From the NCBI RefSeq assembly GCF_013315265.1, contig NZ_JABUFE010000006.1, positions 124,001 to 188,000 of the forward strand: a stretch of DNA of 64,000 nucleotides, given 5' to 3'. The position numbers and the translations under genes are program-made. The notes beneath the pieces were generated by a model. It did no database searches. It was given only the letters and a program-made list of their open reading frames with translations, and was not told where the DNA came from. Each line of letters begins with the position of its first letter. The first letter of the stretch is position 1. Positions 35,983 through 44,679 of the stretch are shown here, one piece after another. The stretch is from Parasulfitobacter algicola (GTDB lineage: Bacteria; Pseudomonadota; Alphaproteobacteria; Rhodobacterales; Rhodobacteraceae).

Positions 35983-36936
35983 ATGAAATCCTCGAAAGAC
36001 ATGTCATTGGTTGCCGATATCGGTGGCACCAATACCCGCGTGGCATTGGTTCATGAAAATACTGTTCGCCAGGACAGCATCAAGCGGTTTCGAAATGCGG
36101 AGTTTTCGAATCTTGAAGTGATCCTGAAGACATATCTTGACGGTCATCGCGTTGATGTCGACGCAGTGTGTCTGGCTGTTGCAGGCCCTGTTCAGGAAAA
36201 TCGCGCACAGATGACCAATCTGGACTGGGATATTGAATGTCAGTCGATCAAAGCGGCCACCAATGCCTATGATGTTACAATCCTGAATGATCTTCAGGCA
36301 CAAGGGCATGCGCTTGATCAGTTGCCGGCCGACCAGCTTTATCAGATTGCGCCAGGCAAAAGTCAGCATGACGGTCCAAAGCTGGTTGTCGGCGTTGGGA
36401 CAGGTTTCAATGCGGCCCTTGTTGTCGAGACGGAAAAAGGTGTCGTGGCGCTTGCGTCTGAATGCGGTCACATTCAATTGCCGGCCGCGACAGATGATCA
36501 ACTTGCTTTGTTTAAGTTCATTCAGGCCGATCATGGATTTTGTTCTGTCGAAGATGCCGTATCAGGTCGTGGGCTGGTCAATATATATCGCTGGATGGCC
36601 CAAGGCACCGCAAACCCGGATGTCACCGCAAAAGAAATCGTCGAGGCCTGTGACGCTGGTCACAAAAACCCCCAGGCCGCCGCTGGAAAGTTGTTTTGCA
36701 AACTTCTGGGACATATCACCGGGGATCTGGCGCTGACACAATTGCCCCATGGTGGTCTATATTTCGTGGGTGGCGTCGCTCGGGCATTTACATCGCATTT
36801 GATACAATTTGGATTTTATGATGCCTTCAAGGACAAGGGGCGTTTCAGTGAATTCATGTCCCATTTCCAAATATTTATAGTCCATGACGACTTTGCAGCC
36901 CTGAATGGGGCAGCGTCATACCTGTCAAAAAGATAA
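35983..36936 (+). CDS. glk: Glucokinase
   Basis: The 317-residue protein is a ROK-independent bacterial glucokinase of the Glk family (E. coli type). It phosphorylates glucose released by the alpha-glucosidase. Motifs are the phosphate loop VADIGGTNTRVALV (about 9-22), AVAGPVQENRAQMTNLDW, NDLQAQGHAL with the catalytic Asp, GVGTGFNAALVV, and the substrate Glu region SECGHIQLP. ATG 35983 is chosen because it follows TAAGGA; an in-frame ATG at 36001 is possible. It follows aglR by 7 bp, so it is coregulated with the agl genes. Confidence 0.9.
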   Translation: MKSSKDMSLVADIGGTNTRVALVHENTVRQDSIKRFRNAEFSNLEVILKTYLDGHRVDVDAVCLAVAGPVQENRAQMTNLDWDIECQSIKAATNAYDVTILNDLQAQGHALDQLPADQLYQIAPGKSQHDGPKLVVGVGTGFNAALVVETEKGVVALASECGHIQLPAATDDQLALFKFIQADHGFCSVEDAVSGRGLVNIYRWMAQGTANPDVTAKEIVEACDAGHKNPQAAAGKLFCKLLGHITGDLALTQLPHGGLYFVGGVARAFTSHLIQFGFYDAFKDKGRFSEFMSHFQIFIVHDDFAALNGAASYLSKR

Positions 36937-36986
36937 AATCCGCGAACGCATCCATTAGGTTTTAGAAACGATTTCTTAAAACTCAG

Positions 36987-37019
36987 CCCCTTAAACCTGT
37001 CTCACAGGACGAAAAGGGG
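36987..37019 (+). promoter_or_regulatory. Hairpin between glk and the chemotaxis operon
   Basis: The sequence can fold with an inner stem CCTGT/ACAGG (36996-37000 and 37004-37008, 3-nt loop) and an outer stem CCCCTT/AAGGGG (36987-36992 and 37014-37019). There is no T-run after it, so it is not a typical terminator. It lies 51 bp after the glk stop and 41 bp before the STAS gene start, and may be a leader structure of the chemotaxis transcript. Confidence 0.4.
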
Positions 37020-37059
37020 ATTCCCAAGATGCTGACAAGATATCCGTACGAGAGTGACA

Positions 37060-37332
37060 ATGGCTGAAACTATTCTGCTGCCATCGCGCCTGGATGTAAA
37101 AGCGGCACCAGGCCTTCACAAAACATTGTCACCTATGGACGGTGACGTTGTTCTTGATGCAAGCGGCGTGACCCATATCGGAACGCAGTGTTTACAAGTG
37201 ATATTGGCGTGCAAACAAAAACTGGACGCCGCTAATACAACCCTTCGCCTGGAAAATCTAAGTACAGATTGCACAGAACAATTGGCTCTTTTTGGGCTTG
37301 ATTCAAACTTTTCGACGGAGACAGCAACATGA
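37060..37332 (+). CDS. STAS-domain protein of the chemotaxis operon
   Basis: The 90-residue product is a lone STAS domain (MAETILLPSRLDVKAAPGLH, then DVVLDASGVTHIGTQCLQV, then LRLENLSTDCTEQLALFGL). STAS domains bind nucleotides or partner kinases, as in anti-anti-sigma factors. The usual DSSG phosphorylation motif is replaced: the aligned segment reads GTQC, with a Thr at the serine position. It is the first gene of a seven-gene chemotaxis unit, and the stop overlaps the cheY start by 4 bp. ATG 37060 is the likely start; GTG 37054 is in frame. Its role in chemotaxis is not established. Confidence 0.78.
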   Translation: MAETILLPSRLDVKAAPGLHKTLSPMDGDVVLDASGVTHIGTQCLQVILACKQKLDAANTTLRLENLSTDCTEQLALFGLDSNFSTETAT

Positions 37333-37697
37333 GTTTAAGTGTCCTTGCTGTAGATGACAGTCGCACGATGCGCGACATGATTTCAATTGCCCTGAAACAG
37401 GCAGGTATTGAACCGACATTGGCGGAAGATGGCGAACATGGGCTGGAAGTCTTGGCCGACATGACGCCCCCTGATGTGATCATCACAGATATCAATATGC
37501 CCAAGCTGGATGGATTTGGTTTCATTGATGCGGTTCGCAAACAAAACAAGCATCAAGGCATTCCCATTTTGGTTCTAACAACCGAAAGCGCGGAAACCCT
37601 GAAAGCACGCGCCAGACAAGCTGGTGCAACAGGTTGGATCGTTAAACCATTCGATCCTGTGAAACTTGTGCGCGCTCTTAAAATGGTTGCCGGATAG
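37329..37697 (+). CDS. cheY: Chemotaxis response regulator CheY (first copy)
   Basis: This 122-residue single receiver domain has all key residues: Asp9/Asp10 in LAVDDSRTMR, the phosphorylation site Asp54 in ITDINMPKLDG, Thr84/Thr85 in LVLTTESA and Lys106 in WIVKPFDP. It has no output domain, so it acts by binding the flagellar switch (FliM) or as a phosphate sink. It starts in a 4-bp overlap with the STAS gene and is followed by cheA after 12 bp. It differs clearly from the second receiver at 41146, for example DSRTMRDMI here versus DMATSRGLI there. Confidence 0.93.
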   Translation: MSLSVLAVDDSRTMRDMISIALKQAGIEPTLAEDGEHGLEVLADMTPPDVIITDINMPKLDGFGFIDAVRKQNKHQGIPILVLTTESAETLKARARQAGATGWIVKPFDPVKLVRALKMVAG

Positions 37698-37709
37698 GAA
37701 GGACAGTCG

Positions 37710-39785
37710 ATGACCAGCACCGACCCAATGGCCGAAATCCGGGCTTCGTTTTTCATCGAATGCGAAGAGCTTCTTGAATCACTTCAAGATGGCCTTGAAG
37801 CATTGGGGTCTGGCGATTCTGATCCTGAAACCATCAACATCGTTTTTCGAGCTGTTCATTCTATTAAAGGCGGTGCAGGTGCGTTTGGGTTGGACCAGCT
37901 TGTCGAATTTGCCCACAGCTATGAAACGGTGTTGGACGGCGTTCGATCTGGTGAAACTGAAATTACACCTGATCTGATGCGTCTTCTTTTTCAATCAGGC
38001 GACATTCTATCTGATCTTGTGCGGCTGTCCCGTGACGATGAGCCCATTGAAAAATCCCTGACTGAAGCCACATACGCAGCGCTTAAAGAAGTCGCAGGAT
38101 CCTCTGATGAGGAAGAGCCGGAAGCCGACATCGATTTTCAACCCATGGGTTTGGCGTTTGATTTCGCGGATCTAGCTGAAGAAAAAAACGCGTTCATAAT
38201 CACATTTAAACCCGAAGCAGAATTATTTACGTCAGGCAATGAACCCCTGCATCTATTTCGTACCCTTGCCGAACTTGGAAATATTACAGTCACATGTGAC
38301 GCAAGCGCACTTCCTATCATCGAAGATATGGACATCGCCCAAGGGTATCTAAGCTGGACATTGCGCCTTGAGACAGACGCCGAAAAAACTGCAGTACAGG
38401 AAGTCTTTGAATTTGTTGAAGGGCTTTGTGATCTGAAGATCGAAGACGATATTGATCTTCCGGCATTACCCGATCTTGCTCCGCTTGAGCCCGTGGCCGA
38501 AACCGTATCCGAAGCCATTGTGCCACTGTCAGCAACTGCACCTTCCGCACCAGCTGAAGCCAAGACCGCCGCTGCGCCAAAACCGACAGTTCGTGTCGAC
38601 CTGGAACGCGTGGACAGGTTGGTCAATCTGGTCGGTGAGTTGGTAATTAACCAGGCAATGCTGTCACAAAGCATATCAGACACGGGTATTCCAGGCAGCT
38701 CGGAAATTGCGACCGGATTAGAAGAATTCATGCGTCTGACACGCGATATTCAAGACAGCGTCATGATGATCAGAGCGCAACCCATTAAATCTCTTTTTCA
38801 GCGTATGTCGCGAATTGTACGTGAATCGTCAGCAGCAATCGGCAAAGACGTTAAGTTCGTCACTGAAGGTGAAAATACCGAAATTGATAAAACCGTTATT
38901 GAACGTCTTTCAGATCCGCTGACGCATATGATCCGAAATGCCGTTGACCACGGTCTTGAAAGCAACGCCGACAGAGTTGCTGCTGGAAAACCCGAACAAG
39001 GCATTGTCAAGCTAAGCGCTATCCACAGATCCGGCCGTGTCATCATTGAAATCAGCGACGATGGCGCAGGTATCAACCGCCCTAAAGTTCAGCAAATTGC
39101 TATTGAAAAAGGGCTTATCGCGAAAGATACTCAACTCAGCGACGCTGAGACAGATAATTTGCTTTTTGCGGCTGGATTTTCAACAGCGACCGAGGTTTCA
39201 AATCTTTCCGGTCGTGGTGTGGGAATGGATGTCGTGCGCAGTGCAATCCAGTCACTTGGCGGGCGCATATCGATTGCCTCAACCCCCGGAAGCGGCACAA
39301 CATTCACGATAAGTCTGCCACTTACACTTGCGGTTATGGATGGCATGGTCATTAACGTTGCAGATCAGGCAATGGTAGTGCCGTTAAATTCAATTGCGGA
39401 AACACTTGCGCTTACTCAAAATGATATCGAACAACTTGGTCCAAACAAACATCTGGTACGCAACCGTGACACATTTGTTCCCTTGTTGGATCTTGGCGTA
39501 GAACTGGGATATCGGCATGCGCTGCCATCTTACGAAGGCGCTGTTGTTCTATTGATTTCACAGGAAGACGGAAGCCGCGCCGCACTTGTTGTCGATACTA
39601 TTCAAGATCAACGTCAGGTCGTCATCAAAGGCCTTGAAGAAAGCTATGGTCGTGTCCCCGGTGTTGCTGCGGCAACTATTTTGGGTGACGGACAGATAGC
39701 TTTGATCCTTGACCCCACAGATATCATCTCAAACGCGTCCCTAGGTGCTGCACCTGACGACGCCCCATTCGCGATTGCAGGGTGA
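37710..39785 (+). CDS. cheA: Chemotaxis histidine kinase CheA
   Basis: CheA autophosphorylates and passes phosphate to the CheY proteins. The 691-residue protein has the HPt domain with the phosphorylated His50 in AVHSIKGGAGAF. A variable P2-like region follows (about 140-260), then a Pro/Ala-rich linker, the dimerisation helix (VRVDLERVDRLVNLVGELVI), and the ATPase with N box LTHMIRNAVDHGLES, G1 ISDDGAGI, F box LFAAGFSTA and G2 GRGVGMDVV. The C-terminal CheW-like domain ends near residue 680. All catalytic boxes look intact. It starts 12 bp after cheY and is 4 bp from cheW. Confidence 0.96.
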   Translation: MTSTDPMAEIRASFFIECEELLESLQDGLEALGSGDSDPETINIVFRAVHSIKGGAGAFGLDQLVEFAHSYETVLDGVRSGETEITPDLMRLLFQSGDILSDLVRLSRDDEPIEKSLTEATYAALKEVAGSSDEEEPEADIDFQPMGLAFDFADLAEEKNAFIITFKPEAELFTSGNEPLHLFRTLAELGNITVTCDASALPIIEDMDIAQGYLSWTLRLETDAEKTAVQEVFEFVEGLCDLKIEDDIDLPALPDLAPLEPVAETVSEAIVPLSATAPSAPAEAKTAAAPKPTVRVDLERVDRLVNLVGELVINQAMLSQSISDTGIPGSSEIATGLEEFMRLTRDIQDSVMMIRAQPIKSLFQRMSRIVRESSAAIGKDVKFVTEGENTEIDKTVIERLSDPLTHMIRNAVDHGLESNADRVAAGKPEQGIVKLSAIHRSGRVIIEISDDGAGINRPKVQQIAIEKGLIAKDTQLSDAETDNLLFAAGFSTATEVSNLSGRGVGMDVVRSAIQSLGGRISIASTPGSGTTFTISLPLTLAVMDGMVINVADQAMVVPLNSIAETLALTQNDIEQLGPNKHLVRNRDTFVPLLDLGVELGYRHALPSYEGAVVLLISQEDGSRAALVVDTIQDQRQVVIKGLEESYGRVPGVAAATILGDGQIALILDPTDIISNASLGAAPDDAPFAIAG

Positions 39786-39789
39786 AAAC

Positions 39790-40257
39790 ATGGCTGAAAT
39801 GGAACTTATAAAAGAAACAGGTGATGTTGAATTGCTGTCCTTTCGCATCAGCGAACAGGAATATTCCCTTGATATCATGTCAGTTCGGGAAATTCGCAGT
39901 TGGACAAAGGCAACACCGTTGCCGCATTCCCCAAGCTATGTGCGGGGGGTCATTAATTTGCGTGGAACAGTTTTACCAATCATTGATCTGAGTGCGCGAC
40001 TGGGACTTGAGAAATCAGAACAATCTGAACGGGACGTTATAATTGTCGTGCATATGTTTGATCAGACAGTCGGGCTTTTGGTTGATGCCGTTATCGATAT
40101 TCTTGCGGTACCACATAATGAAATGCAACAACCGCCCGAAATTGGCACAGACACAGGTCCAGCTTTTGTCAACGCACTGACCCTGGTCGAAGGTCGCATG
40201 ATCAGATTGCTTGATCTGGCTTCGATTATGCCCCGCACCGAAGGCAAAGCAGCCTGA
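39790..40257 (+). CDS. cheW: Chemotaxis adaptor CheW
   Basis: CheW links chemoreceptors to CheA. The 155-residue product has the usual CheW fold signature: LLSFRISEQEYSLDIMSVRE, then SPSYVRGVINLRGTVLPIID and RDVIIVVHMFDQTVGLLVD. I place the start at ATG 39790, since the longer frame overlaps the end of cheA without family support. The stop codon overlaps the cheR start by 1 bp (TGATG). Regulatory residues are typical, and no extra domain is seen. Confidence 0.95.
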   Translation: MAEMELIKETGDVELLSFRISEQEYSLDIMSVREIRSWTKATPLPHSPSYVRGVINLRGTVLPIIDLSARLGLEKSEQSERDVIIVVHMFDQTVGLLVDAVIDILAVPHNEMQQPPEIGTDTGPAFVNALTLVEGRMIRLLDLASIMPRTEGKAA

Positions 40258-41156
40258 TGACACCGAATGGATCATCCCAAATGACGGCACAGACAATTCC
40301 AGATGCGCATTTTGTGCAACTGGCGGATCTTGCATATTCTGAAGCTGGATTAATGATACCACACGGTAAAAAATCCATGATTCATTCGCGACTAAGCAAC
40401 CGGTTACGCCGGCTGAATATCGCAGATTTTGGGGCTTACCATGCTTATGTGACGTCACCCGAGGGTGAGCAAGAACGTAAGCATATGATTTCTGCTTTGA
40501 CAACGAATGTCACCTCGTTTTTCAGAGAAGATCACCACTTCAATGCATTGCGCGAAGACATCTTGCCAGAGCTTTTGAATAAAGCGCGAAATGGGCAGTC
40601 TGTACGAATATGGTCTGCGGGCTGTTCCAGTGGACAAGAGGCATTTTCAATCGCAATGACGCTTGCAGATTGCGTATCAAACATCGGTAATTTGGATATC
40701 AAAATCCTTGCGACCGATATCGATACCAATATGATCGCAACCGCACGGCGTGGGTTTTACTCTGAAACAGATGTTTCAGGTATTCCTGGCAAATATCGTG
40801 ACAAACATCTTTCGCCGGCATCATCAAATAATCAAAGTGGATATGTGATGTCCAAAGCGTTGCAAGATCTTATTGCCTTCCGCGAATTGAACTTGCTTTC
40901 AGACTGGCCGATGAAAAAGAAAATAGATGTCATTTTTTGTCGGAATGTCGTGATCTACTTTGATGAGCAAACGCAAAGCAAGCTTTGGGAAAAGTTTAAA
41001 GACGTGATGCATCCTGAAGGATGGTTGTTGTTGGGCCACTCCGAACGTTTGGGTGATCAGGACATCGATGGCATGCAAAGCGTTGGCGTCACCACGTATC
41101 GCAAAACCACGCTTCCAAAACAGGCTAACGTAAAAAGGAAAAAAAATGGCGCTTAG
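40257..41156 (+). CDS. cheR: Chemoreceptor glutamate methyltransferase CheR
   Basis: CheR uses S-adenosylmethionine to methylate glutamates of chemoreceptors for adaptation. The 299-residue product has the N-terminal helical domain (VQLADLAYSEAGLMI, RLSNRLRRLNIADFG, TSFFREDHHF) and the SAM-binding domain with IWSAGCSSGQEAFSIAM, DIKILATDIDTNMI and IDVIFCRNVVIYFD. The gene begins at the cheW stop (1-bp overlap). An unusual point is that no cheB methylesterase gene or cheD accompanies it, although both normally belong to the same adaptation system. The next gene overlaps its end by 11 bp. Confidence 0.95.
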   Translation: MTPNGSSQMTAQTIPDAHFVQLADLAYSEAGLMIPHGKKSMIHSRLSNRLRRLNIADFGAYHAYVTSPEGEQERKHMISALTTNVTSFFREDHHFNALREDILPELLNKARNGQSVRIWSAGCSSGQEAFSIAMTLADCVSNIGNLDIKILATDIDTNMIATARRGFYSETDVSGIPGKYRDKHLSPASSNNQSGYVMSKALQDLIAFRELNLLSDWPMKKKIDVIFCRNVVIYFDEQTQSKLWEKFKDVMHPEGWLLLGHSERLGDQDIDGMQSVGVTTYRKTTLPKQANVKRKKNGA

Positions 41157-41532
41157 GGATAAAATTCGCATTTTGGTCGTGGATGATATGGCGACAAGCC
41201 GCGGCTTGATTACCCAAGCTTTGGACGGTTTTGGTGTGACAAACGTGACGACAGCAGTTGATGGACCATCTGCGCTGGAATCATTGGCCGCGTCGCCAGC
41301 CCACCTTGTGATTTCAGACTACAATATGCCGAATATGGATGGTCTTCACCTTCTGCACGCTTTGCGGCAAAATGCGGCAACAAAGGGAATTGGCTTTATC
41401 CTGATTACAGGTCGTGCAGAACAGGAAATCATTGAACACGGCAAGAAACTTGGAATGAACAATTGCTTGAAAAAACCGTTTGAACCCAAACAGCTTTTAC
41501 AATGCATCGAAGCGGTTGTTGGACGGCTATGA
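41146..41532 (+). CDS. cheY2: Chemotaxis response regulator CheY (second copy)
   Basis: This 128-residue receiver domain has acidic residues in LVVDDMATSRG, the phosphorylation Asp58 in LVISDYNMPNMDG, Thr88 in ILITGRAE and Lys110 in LKKPFEPKQL. It differs from the first CheY, so the operon has two receiver proteins, a common alphaproteobacterial arrangement in which one acts on the motor and the other as phosphate sink. Which is which cannot be decided from sequence. It begins 11 bp inside the cheR end and overlaps the last gene by 4 bp (ATGA). The symbol is descriptive. Confidence 0.9.
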   Translation: MALRDKIRILVVDDMATSRGLITQALDGFGVTNVTTAVDGPSALESLAASPAHLVISDYNMPNMDGLHLLHALRQNAATKGIGFILITGRAEQEIIEHGKKLGMNNCLKKPFEPKQLLQCIEAVVGRL

Positions 41533-41927
41533 GTGTTCAGCATCATAAATTTGAAAGTGATGCATCGTTGCTTAAAACAGTCGATCTTGCTCATCTGTCT
41601 GGTAGCATTGCAATCGAATTGCAAACGTTATTACAGACAGTTGGTCAACTTGAAGTGGTGTTAATTGAACGCATGCCGCCGACAGATGATCTTTGTATTG
41701 AAACGATGCAATCGCTTGATTTATTACAACAAACGCTTGCAGATCTGTCAGAGTGTCAGAAATCAATTCAACTGAAAATGCAAACGGCTGAATTTTGTTG
41801 TAATTTTCAGGAAATTGATTTTGGAAGCGTCAAGCTGACAAGTCTCAAGGAACGCTTATTCAATTCGAATCCGAAATCTGACTATAGCACTGAAACAAAG
41901 GAAACCAGTGCAATTGAGTGGTTTTAG
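41529..41927 (+). CDS. Small helical protein of the chemotaxis operon, possible CheZ/CheT-like phosphatase
   Basis: The 132-residue product starts at ATG 41529, overlapping the second cheY stop by 4 bp, so it belongs to the operon. It appears all-helical. The segment QSLDLLQQTLADLSECQ (about 61-77) contains D64-xxx-Q68, the spacing of the CheZ-type catalytic motif DxxxQ. CheT of Sinorhizobium, also encoded at the end of a chemotaxis operon, is reported to have such a motif. After a flexible, Asn/Ser/Lys/Thr-rich stretch (about 111-127), the protein ends AIEWF, loosely like the CheY-tethering tail of CheZ. No other CheY phosphatase gene is seen in the operon. The function is inferred from motif and position only. 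Confidence 0.55.
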   Translation: MSVQHHKFESDASLLKTVDLAHLSGSIAIELQTLLQTVGQLEVVLIERMPPTDDLCIETMQSLDLLQQTLADLSECQKSIQLKMQTAEFCCNFQEIDFGSVKLTSLKERLFNSNPKSDYSTETKETSAIEWF

Positions 41928-41974
41928 AACAGACTGACTTTCAACGAAAACTCATATTAAATTCTGCGACACAA

Positions 41975-41999
41975 TCTCAAATAATCATTTGAGACTTTT
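41975..41999 (+). terminator. Terminator after the chemotaxis operon
   Basis: TCTCAAAT and ATTTGAGA (41975-41982 and 41987-41994) form an 8-bp stem with a 4-nt loop, followed by CTTTT. It lies 48 bp after the last operon gene and 32 bp before trmFO. The stem is A/T-rich, so it may be leaky. Confidence 0.55.
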
Positions 42000-42030
42000 C
42001 AAACCGCATTCGCTGACGTAAATCCACTTT

Positions 42031-43386
42031 ATGGTTGATAAATTACATATTGTGGGCGGCGGAATGGCCGGATCTGAAGCCGCCTGGCAAGCCGCACGCA
42101 TGGGTGTTTCGGTTGTTTTGCATGAAATGCGCCCGCATGTGGAAACATTTGCGCATCAGACGGGCCATCTGGCTGAAATGGTCTGTTCAAATTCCTTTCG
42201 ATCAGATGATGATGAACAAAACGCCGTTGGATTATTGCATTGGGAAATGCGCGCCGCTGATGGTTTGATCATGAAGAAAGCCGATAAACATCGCATACCT
42301 GCCGGCGGTGCACTTGCCGTTGACCGAAATCCCTTTGCGCAAAGCGTTACGGAAGCGCTTAAAGCGATGCCGAATGTTGAGGTTTCTTATGGCGAAATTA
42401 CCGAATTGCCTGAAGACGGTCATTGGATTATCGCAACCGGTCCATTGACATCGGGTCATCTGGCGAATGCCTTGCAGGCAGAAACCGGAAAAGAAGCATT
42501 AGCCTTTTTCGACGCGATCGCTCCAATTATCTATTCCGACAGTATCGATATGTCGAAAGCCTGGATGCAATCGCGCTATGACAAGGGCGAGACTGAAGCA
42601 GAACGCACCGCTTATCTGAATTGCCCAATGGACCGCGCGCAATACGAAGCATTTATCGACGCACTTCTGGCTGCCGAAAAAACTGAATTCAAAGAGGGCG
42701 AGACAGCAGGTTACTTTGACGGCTGCCTTCCCATCGAAGTCATGGCCGAACGCGGCCGTGAGACACTACGGTTTGGACCAATGAAGCCGGTTGGTCTAAC
42801 CAATGCACACCAACCTGACGTCAAGCCCTATGCCGTGGTTCAGTTAAGGCGCGATAATGCGCTGGGCACTTTATTTAATATCGTCGGATTTCAGACAAAA
42901 ATGAAATACGGTGCACAAACCGAAGTTCTTCGTACGATCCCGGGCTTGGAAGATGCCCGCTTCGCTCGGCTTGGGGGCATTCACCGAAATACATTTTTGA
43001 ATTCTCCTATTTTGCTAGACAATCAAATGCGGTTGAAATCCAAACCGCATATTCGGTTTGCAGGCCAGATCACGGGTGTCGAGGGCTATGTCGAAAGTGC
43101 CGCCATGGGGCTTTTGGCAGGCAGGTTTGCGGCAGCCGAACTATTGGGAATGCCACTTGCCTTACCACCAAGGAAAACGGCAATGGGGGCGTTGATCGCA
43201 CATATTACCGGTGGCGCTGATGCAAAAACCTTTCAACCTATGAACGTTAATTTCGGTCTTTTCCCCCCGGTTGACGGTTTGAAAGCCGGGCGCAAAGGAC
43301 GTAAAGACCGCTATAAAGCGTATACGGATCGCGCGAAGACCCTTTGGACCGAATGGCTGAACCAAGGCGCCTTGAACGCAGCCTGA
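42031..43386 (+). CDS. trmFO: Folate-dependent tRNA m5U54 methyltransferase TrmFO
   Basis: TrmFO uses 5,10-methylenetetrahydrofolate and FADH2 to methylate U54 in the T-loop of tRNA. The 451-residue protein has the N-terminal FAD loop [13 protein letters not shown] (about 7-19) and the family markers [25 protein letters not shown] (with the conserved Cys of the NSFR region) and [16 protein letters not shown]. The C-terminal half contains [20 protein letters not shown] and [20 protein letters not shown], as expected. It is followed immediately by gluQ (1-bp overlap), so two tRNA-modification genes are coupled. Confidence 0.95.
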   Translation: MVDKLHIVGGGMAGSEAAWQAARMGVSVVLHEMRPHVETFAHQTGHLAEMVCSNSFRSDDDEQNAVGLLHWEMRAADGLIMKKADKHRIPAGGALAVDRNPFAQSVTEALKAMPNVEVSYGEITELPEDGHWIIATGPLTSGHLANALQAETGKEALAFFDAIAPIIYSDSIDMSKAWMQSRYDKGETEAERTAYLNCPMDRAQYEAFIDALLAAEKTEFKEGETAGYFDGCLPIEVMAERGRETLRFGPMKPVGLTNAHQPDVKPYAVVQLRRDNALGTLFNIVGFQTKMKYGAQTEVLRTIPGLEDARFARLGGIHRNTFLNSPILLDNQMRLKSKPHIRFAGQITGVEGYVESAAMGLLAGRFAAAELLGMPLALPPRKTAMGALIAHITGGADAKTFQPMNVNFGLFPPVDGLKAGRKGRKDRYKAYTDRAKTLWTEWLNQGALNAA

Positions 43387-44264
43387 TGGCAGCGGATACA
43401 CTTTTCAGAACGCGTTTTGCGCCATCCCCAACCGGGCCTTTGCATCTGGGGCATGCCTATTCGGCGATGCTGGCGCATGATTTAGCCGTGCAAAATAAGG
43501 GTGAATTTCTGTTACGGATCGAAGATATCGACCAGTCGCGTGCCCGCACCCAATGGGAAGATTGGATTTTCCGTGATCTAAAGGCACTTGGTATTGAATG
43601 GCCAAAGCCTGTTTTGCGTCAATCAGGCAGATTGAATGCCTATCGCAATGCGATCCAGTCCTTATGGGACAAGCGGCTTATTTATCCTTGTACATGTAAC
43701 CGTCGCGATATTCTTGACGCCGCGAGCGCCCCGCAAGAAGGGGCAGCCCCCATTATAGGCCCTGATGGTGTGGTGTATCCGGGTACTTGCCGTAATTATC
43801 AACATGACGTGTTCCTGGTGCCACCCGCCACCACACTGCGCCTAGATATGCGTAAGGCAATTGCGCATTTGGCTACCACAGACTTTGCCTTTATTGAACA
43901 GGGCCAAGGAACAAAGACCACAGTTGATTTCAGCGCGGACAAGGTTATCGATAAGATTGGCGATATTGTCATTGCTCGTACTGGTTTGGGCACATCATAT
44001 CATTTGTCTGTTGTGCTGGACGACGCATTTCAAAAAATCTCGCATGTTGTCCGCGGCCAGGATCTGTTCGAGGCGACAAAAATTCACGTGATCCTGCAAA
44101 AACTGTTTAATCTGCCAACACCAGTTTATCATCATCACAAGTTAATCCGCGACAAAACAGGTAAACGCCTTGCAAAGCGTCACGATGCCGAGGCTATTCG
44201 TAAATATCTGGATAACGGCGCAACGGCAGGTGACATTCGCAAGCAGGTCGGCCTTAGACCATAG
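43386..44264 (+). CDS. gluQ: Glutamyl-Q tRNA(Asp) synthetase (GluQRS)
   Basis: GluQRS activates glutamate and attaches it to queuosine at position 34 of tRNA(Asp). It resembles GluRS without the anticodon-binding domain. The 292-residue product has FAPSPTGPLHLGHAYSA with the HIGH-type motif HLGH at 20-23, the Zn-site cysteines in YPCTCNRR, YPGTCRN and the corresponding region, and a KMSKS-like KRLAKRHDAEA near the C-terminus. Its length (about 290-300) is right for GluQRS and excludes full-length GluRS. It overlaps the trmFO stop by 1 bp. Its last 11 bp overlap the convergent hisI stop region. Confidence 0.92.
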   Translation: MAADTLFRTRFAPSPTGPLHLGHAYSAMLAHDLAVQNKGEFLLRIEDIDQSRARTQWEDWIFRDLKALGIEWPKPVLRQSGRLNAYRNAIQSLWDKRLIYPCTCNRRDILDAASAPQEGAAPIIGPDGVVYPGTCRNYQHDVFLVPPATTLRLDMRKAIAHLATTDFAFIEQGQGTKTTVDFSADKVIDKIGDIVIARTGLGTSYHLSVVLDDAFQKISHVVRGQDLFEATKIHVILQKLFNLPTPVYHHHKLIRDKTGKRLAKRHDAEAIRKYLDNGATAGDIRKQVGLRP

Positions 44265-44613
44265 GCGTCATCAATTCAACTTCACCTTCATCGCGTATTG
44301 CGCTGTAAAAACAAGATTTTCTATTGGTATGACACGCTGGTCCCGTTTGATTAACAACAGCCAAAAGGCAATCGCGATCACAATCTACGCGCAGGTCAAC
44401 CAGATCTTGGACATGTCCGCTGGTTTCACCTTTGATCCAGAAAGACTGACGCGAACGGCTCCAATATGTGACGCGCCGGGTTTGCAGAGTCTGCAAAACC
44501 GCCTCAGAATTCATCCATGCCATCATTAAAACCTCACCGCTGCCATCCTGTTGTGCGATGACTGGAATCAGCCCGTCTGCGTTGAATTTTAGTGTGGATG
44601 GATCAAATGACAT
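44254..44613 (-). CDS. hisI: Phosphoribosyl-AMP cyclohydrolase
   Basis: HisI hydrolyses phosphoribosyl-AMP in the third step of histidine biosynthesis. The 119-residue product is a stand-alone enzyme without the HisE domain. It contains the metal-binding DLRVDCDRDCLLAVV (Asp and Cys ligands), the WSRSRQSFWIKGETSGHVQ loop and ACHTNRKSCFY with the second Cys. I start at ATG 44613; an in-frame ATG six codons upstream lies further from a purine-rich site. The 3' end overlaps gluQ by 11 bp in a convergent arrangement. Confidence 0.93.
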   Translation of the reverse strand: MSFDPSTLKFNADGLIPVIAQQDGSGEVLMMAWMNSEAVLQTLQTRRVTYWSRSRQSFWIKGETSGHVQDLVDLRVDCDRDCLLAVVNQTGPACHTNRKSCFYSAIRDEGEVELMTPMV

Positions 44614-44679
44614 GTCGAAAACCTTTTGCATGTGCCGCAGAACGGATTATTTATGCAAAAATCGACCAAAGGAAAAGCC

